This document shows positions 14,160 to 21,817 of a stretch of 24,521 nucleotides of DNA, piece after piece. Under the pieces are notes generated by a model. That model saw only the letters and a program-made list of their open reading frames with translations. It made no database searches and was not told the origin of the DNA. A program made the position numbers and the translations under genes. Source of the DNA: an uncultured Eubacteriales bacterium (GTDB lineage: Bacteria > Bacillota > Clostridia > Oscillospirales > CAG-272); assembly GCA_958414825.1 (NCBI GenBank), contig CATYXQ010000028.1, positions 1-24,521 of the forward strand. Reading direction: 5' to 3'. How positions within the stretch are numbered: position 1 is the stretch's first letter; every line of letters starts with the position of its first letter.

Positions 14160-14188
14160 AAATTGTTTGCGCCCGAGGGCGCGTCTCC
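14157..14188 (-). promoter_or_regulatory. Shine-Dalgarno separated from the EamA start by a hairpin
   Basis: On the minus strand GGAGA (14184-14188) is followed by one base, a perfect GCGCCC/GGGCGC inverted repeat (14169-14182) and nine bases before the ATG (14157-14159). With the hairpin folded out, the spacing falls to about 10 nt, which is workable for initiation. Confidence 0.4.
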
Positions 14189-14211
14189 GATGTTTGTAGT
14201 TTGCGGCCGGA

Positions 14212-15081
14212 TTAAAGTTCGTCCATATATTGACTTTTATAGCCCTTGCCGAATATTTCGGTTGCGCTGGATACGATGATAAAAGCGGCGGGATCCGTAT
14301 TTTTCACGATGTCCCGTATTTTCGGGAACGTGTGCTTTTTGGCTACGCACAGCATAACGTCTTTGTGTTTTTGGGAGTATGCGCCCTCGCCGGAAAGCAG
14401 GGTTATTCCCACTTGCATGGAGGAAATAATTTTTTTGGTTATTTCTGAAGATTGGTCGCTGATGATGAAGACCAGTTTCGCGCTGTCGCCGCCGTAAAGA
14501 ATTTTATCTAAAAAGAAGCTGGCGGCCACCATTGCCAACGCCGAATAAATGGTAGTTTCAAAATCACCGAAAACAAAGAATGTGGAGGCGACGACGGCGG
14601 CATTGAAAATCAAAAGCATTCCGCCGGTTCGGATGTGGCGGTATTTCTGACGCAGAAATTTGATGATAATGTCCGCGCCGCCGGTACAGCCGCCGGCACG
14701 GAAAACAATGCCGAGACCGAGCGCGTCCAGAAATGCGCCGCAGACCGCGATAACAATCATGTCATCGGTGAGCGGAAGTACACGCGCGGCGAGCGGTTCA
14801 AACAGATTCATGAGCGCTGAGGAAAGAACTGTGGCATAGATCGTCAGAAAAACAAATTTTTTTCCGAATTTCAAAAGTGCAAGAATAAAAAGCGGAATGT
14901 TGAGCAGCAGAATCAGCGTACCGGTCGGGAAATTGATCACGTGACTGACGATAATGGCAATACCGGCCAGTCCTCCGGGGGCAATCGATGCCGGATCATA
15001 GAAGAAAACGATGGATAGGGCATAGATCATGGCGCCGAGCGTGACGGCCAAAATGCTTTTGAGAACATCGGTTCGTTTCAT
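14212..15081 (-). CDS. YitT-family membrane protein with DUF2179 domain
   Basis: This 289-residue protein has about five or six N-terminal membrane helices (residues 10-205), with the family hallmarks F-Y-D-P-A-S-I-A-P-G-G-L-A-G (28-41), N-I-P-L-F-I-L-A (60-67) and F-R-A-G-G-C-T-G-G-A-D-I (about 129-140). The C-terminal cytoplasmic DUF2179 domain (about 210-285) contains G-I-T-L-L-S-G-E-G-A-Y-S and D-P-A-A-F-I-I-V. YitT proteins are widespread in Firmicutes; their function is not established. AAGGAGAT lies 9 nt before the ATG. The EamA transporter follows in the same direction after 52 bp, and the pair probably shares the promoter at 15122-15150. Confidence 0.92.
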   Translation of the reverse strand: MKRTDVLKSILAVTLGAMIYALSIVFFYDPASIAPGGLAGIAIIVSHVINFPTGTLILLLNIPLFILALLKFGKKFVFLTIYATVLSSALMNLFEPLAARVLPLTDDMIVIAVCGAFLDALGLGIVFRAGGCTGGADIIIKFLRQKYRHIRTGGMLLIFNAAVVASTFFVFGDFETTIYSALAMVAASFFLDKILYGGDSAKLVFIISDQSSEITKKIISSMQVGITLLSGEGAYSQKHKDVMLCVAKKHTFPKIRDIVKNTDPAAFIIVSSATEIFGKGYKSQYMDEL

Positions 15082-15121
15082 GTTTTGTCGATCTCCTTAG
15101 ACGGCTTCCGTTTCTGAAAGT

Positions 15122-15150
15122 AGTATACTCTAAGTTTATCCCCAGGTAAA
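15122..15150 (-). promoter_or_regulatory. Promoter for the YitT-family / EamA unit
   Basis: On the minus strand TTTACC (15145-15150), a 17-bp spacer and TATACT (15122-15127) lie 41 bp upstream of the YitT-family start codon. The -10 is good and the -35 is moderate. Confidence 0.55.
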
Positions 15151-15168
15151 GTGTTTTTTTCAAAATGA

Positions 15169-15197
15169 TTGTAAAAAGGGTGAAAACATGGTAAAAT
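15169..15197 (+). promoter_or_regulatory. Possible promoter for the alpha/beta hydrolase gene
   Basis: TTGTAA (15169-15174), 17 bp and TAAAAT (15192-15197) match a promoter. The implied start near 15204 would leave almost no leader before the ribosome binding site, so this is tentative. Confidence 0.3.
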
Positions 15198-15210
15198 TTT
15201 CTGGGAGTTG

Positions 15211-16161
15211 ATGAATTTGTTTTGGATTATTTTATTTTTTTTGGTTTTGATTTTGCTGATTTTGCTCTCGGTTTTAACCAGCCGGATGCTTTTTCGGATG
15301 GGAATGGAGAGAAAAGGAAAATTCAGATCCAATTCCGGAAATTTTTCGGAGCAGCTCGCCGCACATCAGGATCTGCTTTCACGCGGACAGGAACTGTATG
15401 ATTCGCTGGATAAAATCCCGGTGGAAATTCGCAGCTTTGATGGCCTTACGCTGCGCGGAAATGTGATTTTCAACGGAGAGAGTAAAAAAACAGTAATTCT
15501 TGTTCATGGGTATCGCTCATCCGGTTCACGTGATTTTTCCGGAATCATTCCGTTTTATCGTGCGGAGGGGTTTAATATTTTGATGATCGATCAGCGTGCC
15601 CACGGTGCAAGCGAGGGAGCGTATATCACGTTCGGCGTGCGGGAACGGCGGGATATTCTCAGTTGGGTTAATTTTGCCGTGAACAATTTTGCCCGGGATC
15701 ACGCGCTGATTTTGGACGGAATTTCGATGGGAGCAACGTCCGTGCTGATGGCCTGTTCGCTCGGGATGCCGGCGCAGGTGCGCGGAATCGTTGCGGACAG
15801 CGGCTTTGTTTCTCCATATGCTATTTTTGCCAGTGTTTTGAAAAAGCAGTTTCATTTGGCATCCTTTCCTATTTTGAATATAGCCGAATATTTGGCGGTG
15901 CGCCGCGCAGGATTCCGTTTCCGTGAAGCTTCGACGCTTGAGGCGATGGAGACAAATACGATTCCGATTTTATTTTTGCACGGAGACGCGGATGATTTTG
16001 TACCGGTGGAAATGACAAAGGCCGCCTATGAAGCCTGCCGCGCGGAGAAAGAGCTTGTGATAATACACGGCGCGGCACATGCCTGCGGGTATTTGCTTGA
16101 GCCTGTACGCTGCGAGAACGCGCTGCGAAAATTTTTTGATCGTGTTCTTGAAAATGAATAA
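15211..16161 (+). CDS. Membrane-anchored alpha/beta hydrolase
   Basis: This 316-residue protein begins with a single hydrophobic helix (W-I-I-L-F-F-L-V-L-I-L-L-I-L-L-S, about 5-22) that should anchor it in the membrane. It is followed by a serine-hydrolase domain of the alpha/beta fold. Motifs are the oxyanion-hole V-H-G-Y-R-S-S (about 96-102), D-Q-R-A-H-G (about 128-133), the nucleophile elbow G-I-S-M-G-A with Ser near residue 173, H-G-D-A-D-D-F-V-P with the acid, and the catalytic His in G-A-A-H-A. It resembles the YqkD/BAAT-like hydrolases of Firmicutes; the substrate is unknown. A TTG codon precedes the ATG, and GGGAG is very close (3 nt), so the start could also be TTG at 15217. Confidence 0.87.
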   Translation: MNLFWIILFFLVLILLILLSVLTSRMLFRMGMERKGKFRSNSGNFSEQLAAHQDLLSRGQELYDSLDKIPVEIRSFDGLTLRGNVIFNGESKKTVILVHGYRSSGSRDFSGIIPFYRAEGFNILMIDQRAHGASEGAYITFGVRERRDILSWVNFAVNNFARDHALILDGISMGATSVLMACSLGMPAQVRGIVADSGFVSPYAIFASVLKKQFHLASFPILNIAEYLAVRRAGFRFREASTLEAMETNTIPILFLHGDADDFVPVEMTKAAYEACRAEKELVIIHGAAHACGYLLEPVRCENALRKFFDRVLENE

Positions 16162-16178
16162 AAAATACGGATTTTATG

Positions 16179-16228
16179 AAAAATCCTGCAAAAATCTGAT
16201 GACTATCGGACACTTTTGCAGGATTTTT
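16179..16228 (+). terminator. Terminator after the alpha/beta hydrolase gene
   Basis: AAAAATCCTGCAAAA (16179-16193) pairs perfectly with TTTTGCAGGATTTTT (16214-16228), a 15-bp stem with a 20-nt loop ending in five T residues. It lies 17 bp after the stop codon and directly before the promoter of the next gene. Confidence 0.75.
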
Positions 16229-16229
16229 G

Positions 16230-16257
16230 TTGACTTCCTGCAATATTGTGGTATACT
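16230..16257 (+). promoter_or_regulatory. Promoter for the rpiR-flavoprotein-cmk/plsC-ispH/S1 cluster
   Basis: TTGACT (16230-16235), a 16-bp spacer and TATACT (16252-16257) lie immediately after the preceding terminator and about 65 bp before the regulator gene. Confidence 0.65.
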
Positions 16258-16321
16258 GTTTGTGGTTGAAATCGGTTCATGTTCCATATAAATATGTATA
16301 GCGTTGAAAAGAGAAATGACT

Positions 16322-17185
16322 ATGAGAAAAGATTTGATCCGCGAAATCGAGGAGCTTCTCCCGACGTTTTCCAAGGGCCAGAAAACCATTGCAAATTATT
16401 TGATTCAAAATTATGATAAAGCAGCGTATTTAACGGCGTCAAAGCTCGGACGGGAAGTCGGCGTTTCGGAATCTACAGTCGTGCGTTTCGCGATCGAACT
16501 CGGCTTTGACGGCTATCCGGGGCTTCAACACACTTTGCAGGAGATGATCCGCACGCGCCTCACCACCAAGCAGCGTATGGAAGTGACCAATACGCGCATC
16601 GGAGACGGCGATATTCTCAACAGCGTTTTGGAATCGGATATAGACAATATCCGCCGAACGTTGGACGAGGTCAGTCATGCTGATTTTTCGGAGGCTGTAC
16701 GCCGGATTATCGGCGCGAAAAACATCTATATTATCGGTATGCGGTCCTCGAGTGCACTGGCCAGTTTTCTGACGCACTATTTTCAGTTGATGTTTGACAA
16801 TGTGCGCTTGGTACAGACGACCAGCGGCAGCGAAATGTTTGAACATATATTCCGGATTGATAAAGATGATGTGATGATTGCGATCAGCTTTCCGCGCTAC
16901 AGCGCGCGGCTGATTAATGCGGTGACTTACGCCAAGGAGCAGGGAACCAACGTCATCGCCGTCACCGACAGCAATTTTTCTCCGATCGCGCCTTATGCCA
17001 GCCAAATTTTGGTTTGCCGGAGCGACATGGCTTCTATTGTGGATTCGTTTGTGGCGCCGCTCAGCATTTTGAATGCGCTTGTCGTGGCGATTGCGAAAGA
17101 AATGCAGCCTGAACTGAATGGAGTATTTGATAAGCTGGAGCGTATTTGGGATGAATATAACGCATACGCCAAGGTGCACGAATAA
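16322..17185 (+). CDS. MurR/RpiR-family transcriptional regulator (HTH + SIS)
   Basis: The 287-residue protein has an N-terminal RpiR-type helix-turn-helix (about 1-75, with F-S-K-G-Q-K-T-I-A-N-Y-L and the recognition segment V-G-V-S-E-S-T-V-V-R-F). A SIS domain follows (about 115-245, N-I-Y-I-I-G-M-R-S-S-S and I-S-F-P-R-Y-S) that should bind a phosphosugar. Such proteins control sugar or amino-sugar catabolism; the target here is not obvious. The frame also allows TTG at 16304 and ATG at 16316, but AAGAGA is 7 nt before the ATG at 16322 and homology begins there. Its TAA overlaps the next gene's ATG (TAATG), indicating coupled translation with the flavoprotein. Confidence 0.9.
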   Translation: MRKDLIREIEELLPTFSKGQKTIANYLIQNYDKAAYLTASKLGREVGVSESTVVRFAIELGFDGYPGLQHTLQEMIRTRLTTKQRMEVTNTRIGDGDILNSVLESDIDNIRRTLDEVSHADFSEAVRRIIGAKNIYIIGMRSSSALASFLTHYFQLMFDNVRLVQTTSGSEMFEHIFRIDKDDVMIAISFPRYSARLINAVTYAKEQGTNVIAVTDSNFSPIAPYASQILVCRSDMASIVDSFVAPLSILNALVVAIAKEMQPELNGVFDKLERIWDEYNAYAKVHE

Positions 17186-18411
17186 TGAAAATTGCTGTGA
17201 TCGGCGGCGGCGCCGCCGGACTGATGGCGGCGGGGCGCGCCGCCGAGCTTTCGGGTCATGTGACCTTGTTTGAAAAAAACAGCCGGCTTGGACGCAAGCT
17301 GCGCATTACCGGAAAAGGGCGGTGCAACGTCTGCAACAACTGCGATATTGAAACGGTGATTGCAAGTGTTCCGAGAAATCCCCGCTTTTTGTATGCCGCG
17401 TTGCATTCTTTCTCACCGCAGGACACAATGGGCTTTTTTGAGTCGCAGGGCGTCCCTCTGAAAACTGAGCGGGGAAATCGCGTATTCCCCGTATCCGACC
17501 GCGCCGCTGATATTGCGGAGGCGCTCTCTTTATATTGCGACCGTAGCGGTGTACAGCGGATTCATACCGCTGTGCGTCGAATTTCTTCCGAAGGCGACGG
17601 TCGCTTTGCACTGGAGACGGAACGCGGTCGGTTGGATTTTGACCGCGTAATTGTGGCGACCGGCGGTGCTTCGTATCCGCTGACCGGTTCTACCGGGGAT
17701 GGCTACCGTTTTGCAAAAGATTATGGGATCAACGTTGTTGACGTTTCGCCTTCGCTGGTTCCGCTTGTAATAGAAGAGAGCGACCCGGCTGAGATGCAGG
17801 GGCTTTCGTTGAAAAATACGGCGCTGCGCGTTTTGGACACGGCGGACGGAAAGACGGTTTATACTGATTTCGGTGAAATGCTGTTTACGCATTACGGCGT
17901 CAGCGGACCGATGATTTTAAGCGCTTCGGCGCATCTTTGCGACGTCAGGCCGGGACGCTATAAACTGTCTTTGGATTTCAAACCTGCGCTGGATGAGCAA
18001 ATGCTGGACAAACGGCTGCTCTTCGATTTTGCAAAAAATCAGAACCGGGATTTTGCCAATAGCCTTGCGGAATTGCTACCGCAAAAACTGATCCCGGTCA
18101 TTGTACGTCGTTCTGGGATCGACCCCAAAAAGAAAATCAATCTGGTAACGCGGCAGGAGCGGCATATATTGACGGCGCTTTTGAAAAATTTTACGCTGAC
18201 GGTTCGATGCGCGCGTCCGGTTCGCGAGGCGATTGTGACCAGGGGCGGTGTGGATGTACGGGCGCTTTCGCCGAAGACGATGGAGGCTAAAAAAGTTCCG
18301 GGATTGTATTTCTGCGGAGAAGTGATCGACGTGGATGCTTATACCGGGGGCTTTAATCTTCAAATTGCGTTTTCCACTGCCCGTTTGGCGGCGGAAAATG
18401 CTGTGCTTTAG
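17185..18411 (+). CDS. HI0933/BaiN-like NAD(P)/FAD-dependent oxidoreductase
   Basis: This 408-residue flavoprotein has the N-terminal FAD-binding Rossmann motif G-G-G-A-A-G (7-12), the acidic end of strand two (F-E-K-N, about 29-32) and the family signature L-G-R-K-L-R-I-T-G-K-G-R-C-N-V-C-N (35-51). The C-terminal flavin-contact block is G-L-Y-F-C-G-E-V-I-D-V-D-A-Y-T-G-G-F-N (about 372-390). The family includes HI0933, YhiN, YtfP and BaiN; most members have no assigned substrate, so a bile-acid role should not be assumed. It overlaps the RpiR-type gene by one base and sits 6 bp ahead of cmk, a conserved placement in many Clostridia. Confidence 0.92.
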   Translation: MKIAVIGGGAAGLMAAGRAAELSGHVTLFEKNSRLGRKLRITGKGRCNVCNNCDIETVIASVPRNPRFLYAALHSFSPQDTMGFFESQGVPLKTERGNRVFPVSDRAADIAEALSLYCDRSGVQRIHTAVRRISSEGDGRFALETERGRLDFDRVIVATGGASYPLTGSTGDGYRFAKDYGINVVDVSPSLVPLVIEESDPAEMQGLSLKNTALRVLDTADGKTVYTDFGEMLFTHYGVSGPMILSASAHLCDVRPGRYKLSLDFKPALDEQMLDKRLLFDFAKNQNRDFANSLAELLPQKLIPVIVRRSGIDPKKKINLVTRQERHILTALLKNFTLTVRCARPVREAIVTRGGVDVRALSPKTMEAKKVPGLYFCGEVIDVDAYTGGFNLQIAFSTARLAAENAVL

Positions 18412-18417
18412 GAGGAT

Positions 18418-19764
18418 TTGATGATAGGAATTGCCATTGACGGGCCGAGCGGCGCCGGGAAGAGCACGATTGCAAAGGCGCTTGCGGGGCGGCTCGGCTT
18501 TTTGTATGTGGATACCGGGGCGATTTATCGGACGGTGGGACTGTATATGCAACGCGCCGGGGTGTCAACCGAGGACCGTGCGGGGATTGAAGCGCATTTG
18601 CCGAAAGTGCGTTTGGATCTTCGGTATGAAGACGGCGTTCAGCGTATGTTTCTTTGCGGTGAGGACGTCACGGAGCAAATCCGCACGCCCTTGATTTCCA
18701 AGTATGCGTCGGTGGTTTCTGCGGTGCCGCGCGTGCGGGAATTTTTGTTTGACATGCAGCGCAAGCTCGCGGAAACGAATAATGTTATCATGGACGGCCG
18801 GGACATCGGAACCGTCATTTTGCCCGGCGCGCAGGTGAAAATTTTTCTGACTGCATCGGCGTATGCCCGGGCGGAGCGCCGTGTGGCGCAGCTTGCCGAA
18901 AAGGGCGAGACCGTCGGCTTTGATGAAACGCTTCGCGCTATTGAGGAACGGGACGCGCGGGACAGCGGACGGGATATTGCCCCTTTGCGGCCGGCTTTGG
19001 ATGCGGTGACGCTGGATACATCCGAACGCACACTGGAGGAAAGTATTGACGCCGCAATGGAGATTGTGCTTTGTAAGCTTCCCGAACTTCGGAAACCGAA
19101 GGCAGACACGGGTACGATAAAAAAAAACACGCTGAGCGGGGATAAAAATCGGCGCGGATTTTATATGTGGCTGCGCCGCTATGCCGCAGGAATAATCCGG
19201 TTTTTCATGCGCGTGCATACCGGCGGCGTGGAGCACGAGCCCGAGCGCGGAGCTCTGATTGTCTGCGCAAATCATACGGCGCTTATGGATGTGCTGACGC
19301 TCGCGGTTTCTCTCAGACGGCAGCTGCGGTATCTTGCCAAGGCAGAATTGTTTCGTATACCGCTGCTTGCGCCTCTGATCCGCGCGCTTGGTGCTTATTC
19401 AGTCGATCGCGGCAAGGGAGATGTCGGCGCAATCAAAAAAACGCTTTCTCTTTTGCGCGAGGGAGAGGTTGTGGCCATGTTCCCGCAGGGAACGCGCTAT
19501 GCGGGAATTGACCCGGCTAAAACCGATGTGAAAAGCGGAGTCGGGATGATGGTGTATCGTTCCGGCGCGCCGGTGCTTCCTGTTTATATCCGGGTAAAAA
19601 ATTACCGGTATCGGTTTTTGCGGAAAAAAGAAGTTATAATCGGCGAGCCGATCCGCTACGAGGAATTCGGTTTTGAGACAGGCGGAAAAGAAGAATATGC
19701 CCGCGCAGCCAGAATGGTGTTTGATCGGATTCTCGCGCTGCGGGAGAGGGAGATCGACGGATGA
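18418..19764 (+). CDS. Cytidylate kinase fused to 1-acylglycerol-3-phosphate acyltransferase (Cmk-PlsC)
   Basis: A single 448-codon frame encodes two enzymes. Residues 1-222 are cytidylate kinase: P-loop G-P-S-G-A-G-K-S (9-16), D-T-G-A-I-Y-R (32-38), D-G-R-D-I-G-T (126-132) and R-D-A-R-D-S-G-R-D (178-186). It phosphorylates CMP/dCMP. Residues 250-448 are a PlsC-type acyltransferase: motif I N-H-T-A-L-M-D (285-291), then motif III as F-P-Q-G-T-R (355-360), where the usual Glu is Gln. It would make phosphatidic acid at the membrane; CMP kinase also feeds CTP for CDP-diacylglycerol. The linker (223-249) contains a run of nine A (19119-19127) and then Met250, where a separate PlsC would normally begin. 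GGAGG precedes the start. The stop overlaps ispH by 4 bp (ATGA). Confidence 0.88.
   Translation: MMIGIAIDGPSGAGKSTIAKALAGRLGFLYVDTGAIYRTVGLYMQRAGVSTEDRAGIEAHLPKVRLDLRYEDGVQRMFLCGEDVTEQIRTPLISKYASVVSAVPRVREFLFDMQRKLAETNNVIMDGRDIGTVILPGAQVKIFLTASAYARAERRVAQLAEKGETVGFDETLRAIEERDARDSGRDIAPLRPALDAVTLDTSERTLEESIDAAMEIVLCKLPELRKPKADTGTIKKNTLSGDKNRRGFYMWLRRYAAGIIRFFMRVHTGGVEHEPERGALIVCANHTALMDVLTLAVSLRRQLRYLAKAELFRIPLLAPLIRALGAYSVDRGKGDVGAIKKTLSLLREGEVVAMFPQGTRYAGIDPAKTDVKSGVGMMVYRSGAPVLPVYIRVKNYRYRFLRKKEVIIGEPIRYEEFGFETGGKEEYARAARMVFDRILALREREIDG
19119..19145 (+). other. A9 run with in-frame A AAA AAC heptamer at the Cmk/PlsC junction
   Basis: Nine A residues (19119-19127) followed by C contain the heptamer A AAA AAC (19122-19128) in the exact phase of a canonical -1 slippery site. 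A -1 shift, or insertion of one A, leads to TAA at 19143-19145 after five codons. Loss of one A leads to TGA at 19133-19135. Either event would give free Cmk of about 240 residues. Confidence 0.45.
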
Positions 19765-21752
19765 AAATCACATTGGCGGAAGAAGCCGGTTTTTGTTTTG
19801 GTGTTAAGCGCGCCACTGATTTTGTCGAGCACGCGCTTTTTGAGGGGCGATGCAGGATTTGTCTGCTCGGCAAGCTGATTCATAACAGCATTTATAATGC
19901 GGAGCTTGCGGCGCGGGGCGCATACGTAATTCGGACGGAGGATGCAGAGCAGATTGCCGTCCTCGGCGAGCCGGCGACCGTTGTGATCCGCGCGCACGGA
20001 ATTTGTCGGGAAAAAGAGGCAAAACTGCGCGCGCTTTCCGAGGAGTATCCGAATCTGCACATCGAGGATATGACTTGTCCGTTCGTTAAAAAGATTCATC
20101 GGATTGTGGAGGAAAACACAGATCAGGATACGGCGCTTTTTGTGATGGGAGATCCAATGCATCCCGAAGTGCAGTCTATTGTCAGCTACGCAAAGGGGCC
20201 GTTTTTGGTTTTTTCATCTGAAGATGAACTGGATGCGTGTATAACAGAAGAGAAGAATACGCAAAAAAAGGCGATTTTGGTTGCGCAGACGACTCAAAAT
20301 AAAGCGCTTTGGAAAAATTGTGAGAAAAAATTTAAAAAAGTATATACAAACGCGATAATTTTTGATACAATATGTAATGTTACGGACAAACGTCAGCGGG
20401 AAACCGCAGCCCTTGCGGCTGAATGTGACGGGATGATCGTAATCGGCGGACGGGAAAGCTCAAATACAAAAAAACTGTTTGAGATTGCGTCAAAACGGTG
20501 TCCGCGCTGCGTACTCGTTGAGTGCGCGGCCGAACTTGATCGTGACTTCTTTTCCGGATGTCTGCATATCGGTATTACTGCCGGGGCGTCTACGCCGCGC
20601 GGTATAATAGAGGAGGTATATAAAACCATGAACACTGAAGCGGAAAACTTCGAACAACTGCTTGATTCTTCTTTCAAAACTTTAAATACAGGAGATACCG
20701 TAGTCGGCACAGTAATGTCGGTTTCAAACAATGAAATCCGTCTTGACCTTGGCACGAAAGCCACTGGCGTAATTACATACGACCAGATTACCGACGAGCC
20801 GGGCGTTGATTTGAACAAATTGTTCAAAATCGGCGACGAGGTAGAGGGATTTGTAATTAAGGTCAGCGATATTGACGGCATTGCAATGCTGTCCAAAAAA
20901 CGTGTGGATTCGGACAAAAACTGGAAGCATATCGTTGAAGCAAAAGAGAACGACGCGACTGTCGAGGGGAAAATTATCGGAGCGGTTAAGGGCGGCGTTC
21001 TGATCTCGTTGATGGGTGTGCGCGTATTTATTCCAGCATCGCTCAGCGGCGTTCCGAAAGGCGGCGATCTTTCGACGCTCGTCGGCACGACGCAGCGCGT
21101 AAAGATTATTGACATCAATGAGCAGCGCCACAGAGCTTACGCGTCGATTCGCGCGGTCGTCCGCGAAGAGCGCAAGGCCAAAGAGGATGCGTTCTGGGCG
21201 GATGTAGAGGTAGGCAAGCATTATATGGGGACTGTCAAGAATTTGGCGACCTATGGCGCATTTGTCGATCTCGGCGGCGTGGACGGCATGGTACACAATT
21301 CCGAACTTTCTTGGAAGCATATTAAACATCCGTCTCAGGTTGTCAAAGTCGGCGATGTGATTGATGTTTACGTTAAGGAATTTAACCGGGAGACCGGTAA
21401 AATTTCGCTCGGCTATAAGACCGACGAGATGAATTCCTGGTTCGTTTTCAAAAACAAGTATAACGTTGGCGATGTTGCGACGGTTAAGATCGTCAGCTTT
21501 ACACCTTTCGGCGCTTTTGCCGAAGTTGTTCCCGGCACGGATGGCTTGATTCATATTTCGCAAATTTCCAGAACCAAGATTGCGCAGCCCTCTGATGTAT
21601 TGGAAATCGGGCAGGAAGTTGAGGCGAAAATCATCGATATTGATGATGAAAAGCAAAAGATCAGCCTTTCGATTCGCGCATTGATCGAGGATGCGGAGAA
21701 AGCGGAGGCCGATGATGCGCCCGAAGCAGACACCGTTGCGGATGCTGAGTAA
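19761..21752 (+). CDS. IspH (HMBPP reductase) fused to ribosomal protein S1
   Basis: This 663-residue fusion joins the last enzyme of the MEP isoprenoid pathway to an S1-domain protein. The IspH part (1-288) has the iron-sulfur cysteines Cys12 (G-F-C-F-G-V), Cys106 (D-M-T-C-P-F-V) and Cys205 (T-I-C-N-V-T). It also has active-site His41, His79 (R-A-H-G) and His134 with Glu136 (M-H-P-E-V), the E-S-S-N-T motif (232-236), and a normal end at I-T-A-G-A-S-T-P. From Met290, four S1 repeats follow (about 310-382, 395-465, 482-552 and 567-637), then an acidic tail. IspH-S1 fusions are known in Clostridia. An internal ribosome binding site precedes Met290. The gene overlaps cmk-plsC by 4 bp and ends at a strong terminator. 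Confidence 0.95.
   Translation: MKITLAEEAGFCFGVKRATDFVEHALFEGRCRICLLGKLIHNSIYNAELAARGAYVIRTEDAEQIAVLGEPATVVIRAHGICREKEAKLRALSEEYPNLHIEDMTCPFVKKIHRIVEENTDQDTALFVMGDPMHPEVQSIVSYAKGPFLVFSSEDELDACITEEKNTQKKAILVAQTTQNKALWKNCEKKFKKVYTNAIIFDTICNVTDKRQRETAALAAECDGMIVIGGRESSNTKKLFEIASKRCPRCVLVECAAELDRDFFSGCLHIGITAGASTPRGIIEEVYKTMNTEAENFEQLLDSSFKTLNTGDTVVGTVMSVSNNEIRLDLGTKATGVITYDQITDEPGVDLNKLFKIGDEVEGFVIKVSDIDGIAMLSKKRVDSDKNWKHIVEAKENDATVEGKIIGAVKGGVLISLMGVRVFIPASLSGVPKGGDLSTLVGTTQRVKIIDINEQRHRAYASIRAVVREERKAKEDAFWADVEVGKHYMGTVKNLATYGAFVDLGGVDGMVHNSELSWKHIKHPSQVVKVGDVIDVYVKEFNRETGKISLGYKTDEMNSWFVFKNKYNVGDVATVKIVSFTPFGAFAEVVPGTDGLIHISQISRTKIAQPSDVLEIGQEVEAKIIDIDDEKQKISLSIRALIEDAEKAEADDAPEADTVADAE
20611..20630 (+). 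promoter_or_regulatory. Internal ribosome binding site and ATG for free S1
   Basis: AGGAGGT (20611-20617) is followed 10 nt later by an in-frame ATG (20628-20630, codon 290), exactly at the boundary between the IspH and S1 parts. It could start a 374-residue stand-alone S1 protein. A TATAAT at 20603-20608 is also present but has no matching -35. Confidence 0.6.
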
Positions 21753-21769
21753 TATTAAATTTGTCAAAG

Positions 21770-21799
21770 AAAAAGGAGCATGAATTCATGCTCCTTTTT
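21770..21799. terminator. Bidirectional terminator, perfect 30-bp palindrome
   Basis: AAAAAGGAGCATGAA (21770-21784) and TTCATGCTCCTTTTT (21785-21799) are perfectly complementary and adjacent, giving a GC-centred stem with five T residues on either strand. It lies 17 bp after the IspH-S1 stop and 18 bp beyond the stop of the convergent WYL gene, so it probably serves both. Confidence 0.8.
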
Positions 21800-21817
21800 G
21801 ACTCTTGAGATTTTGTT

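Noticed and set aside
17185..18411. Bile-acid 7-dehydroxylation function for the BaiN-like flavoprotein
   Set aside because: The HI0933 family is broad, no other bai gene is present, and the gene sits in a housekeeping cluster.
20603..20608. TATAAT inside the IspH-S1 gene as an internal promoter for S1
   Set aside because: No acceptable -35 lies 16-18 bp upstream, and the implied transcript would start almost at the ribosome binding site. The internal ribosome binding site explains the region better.
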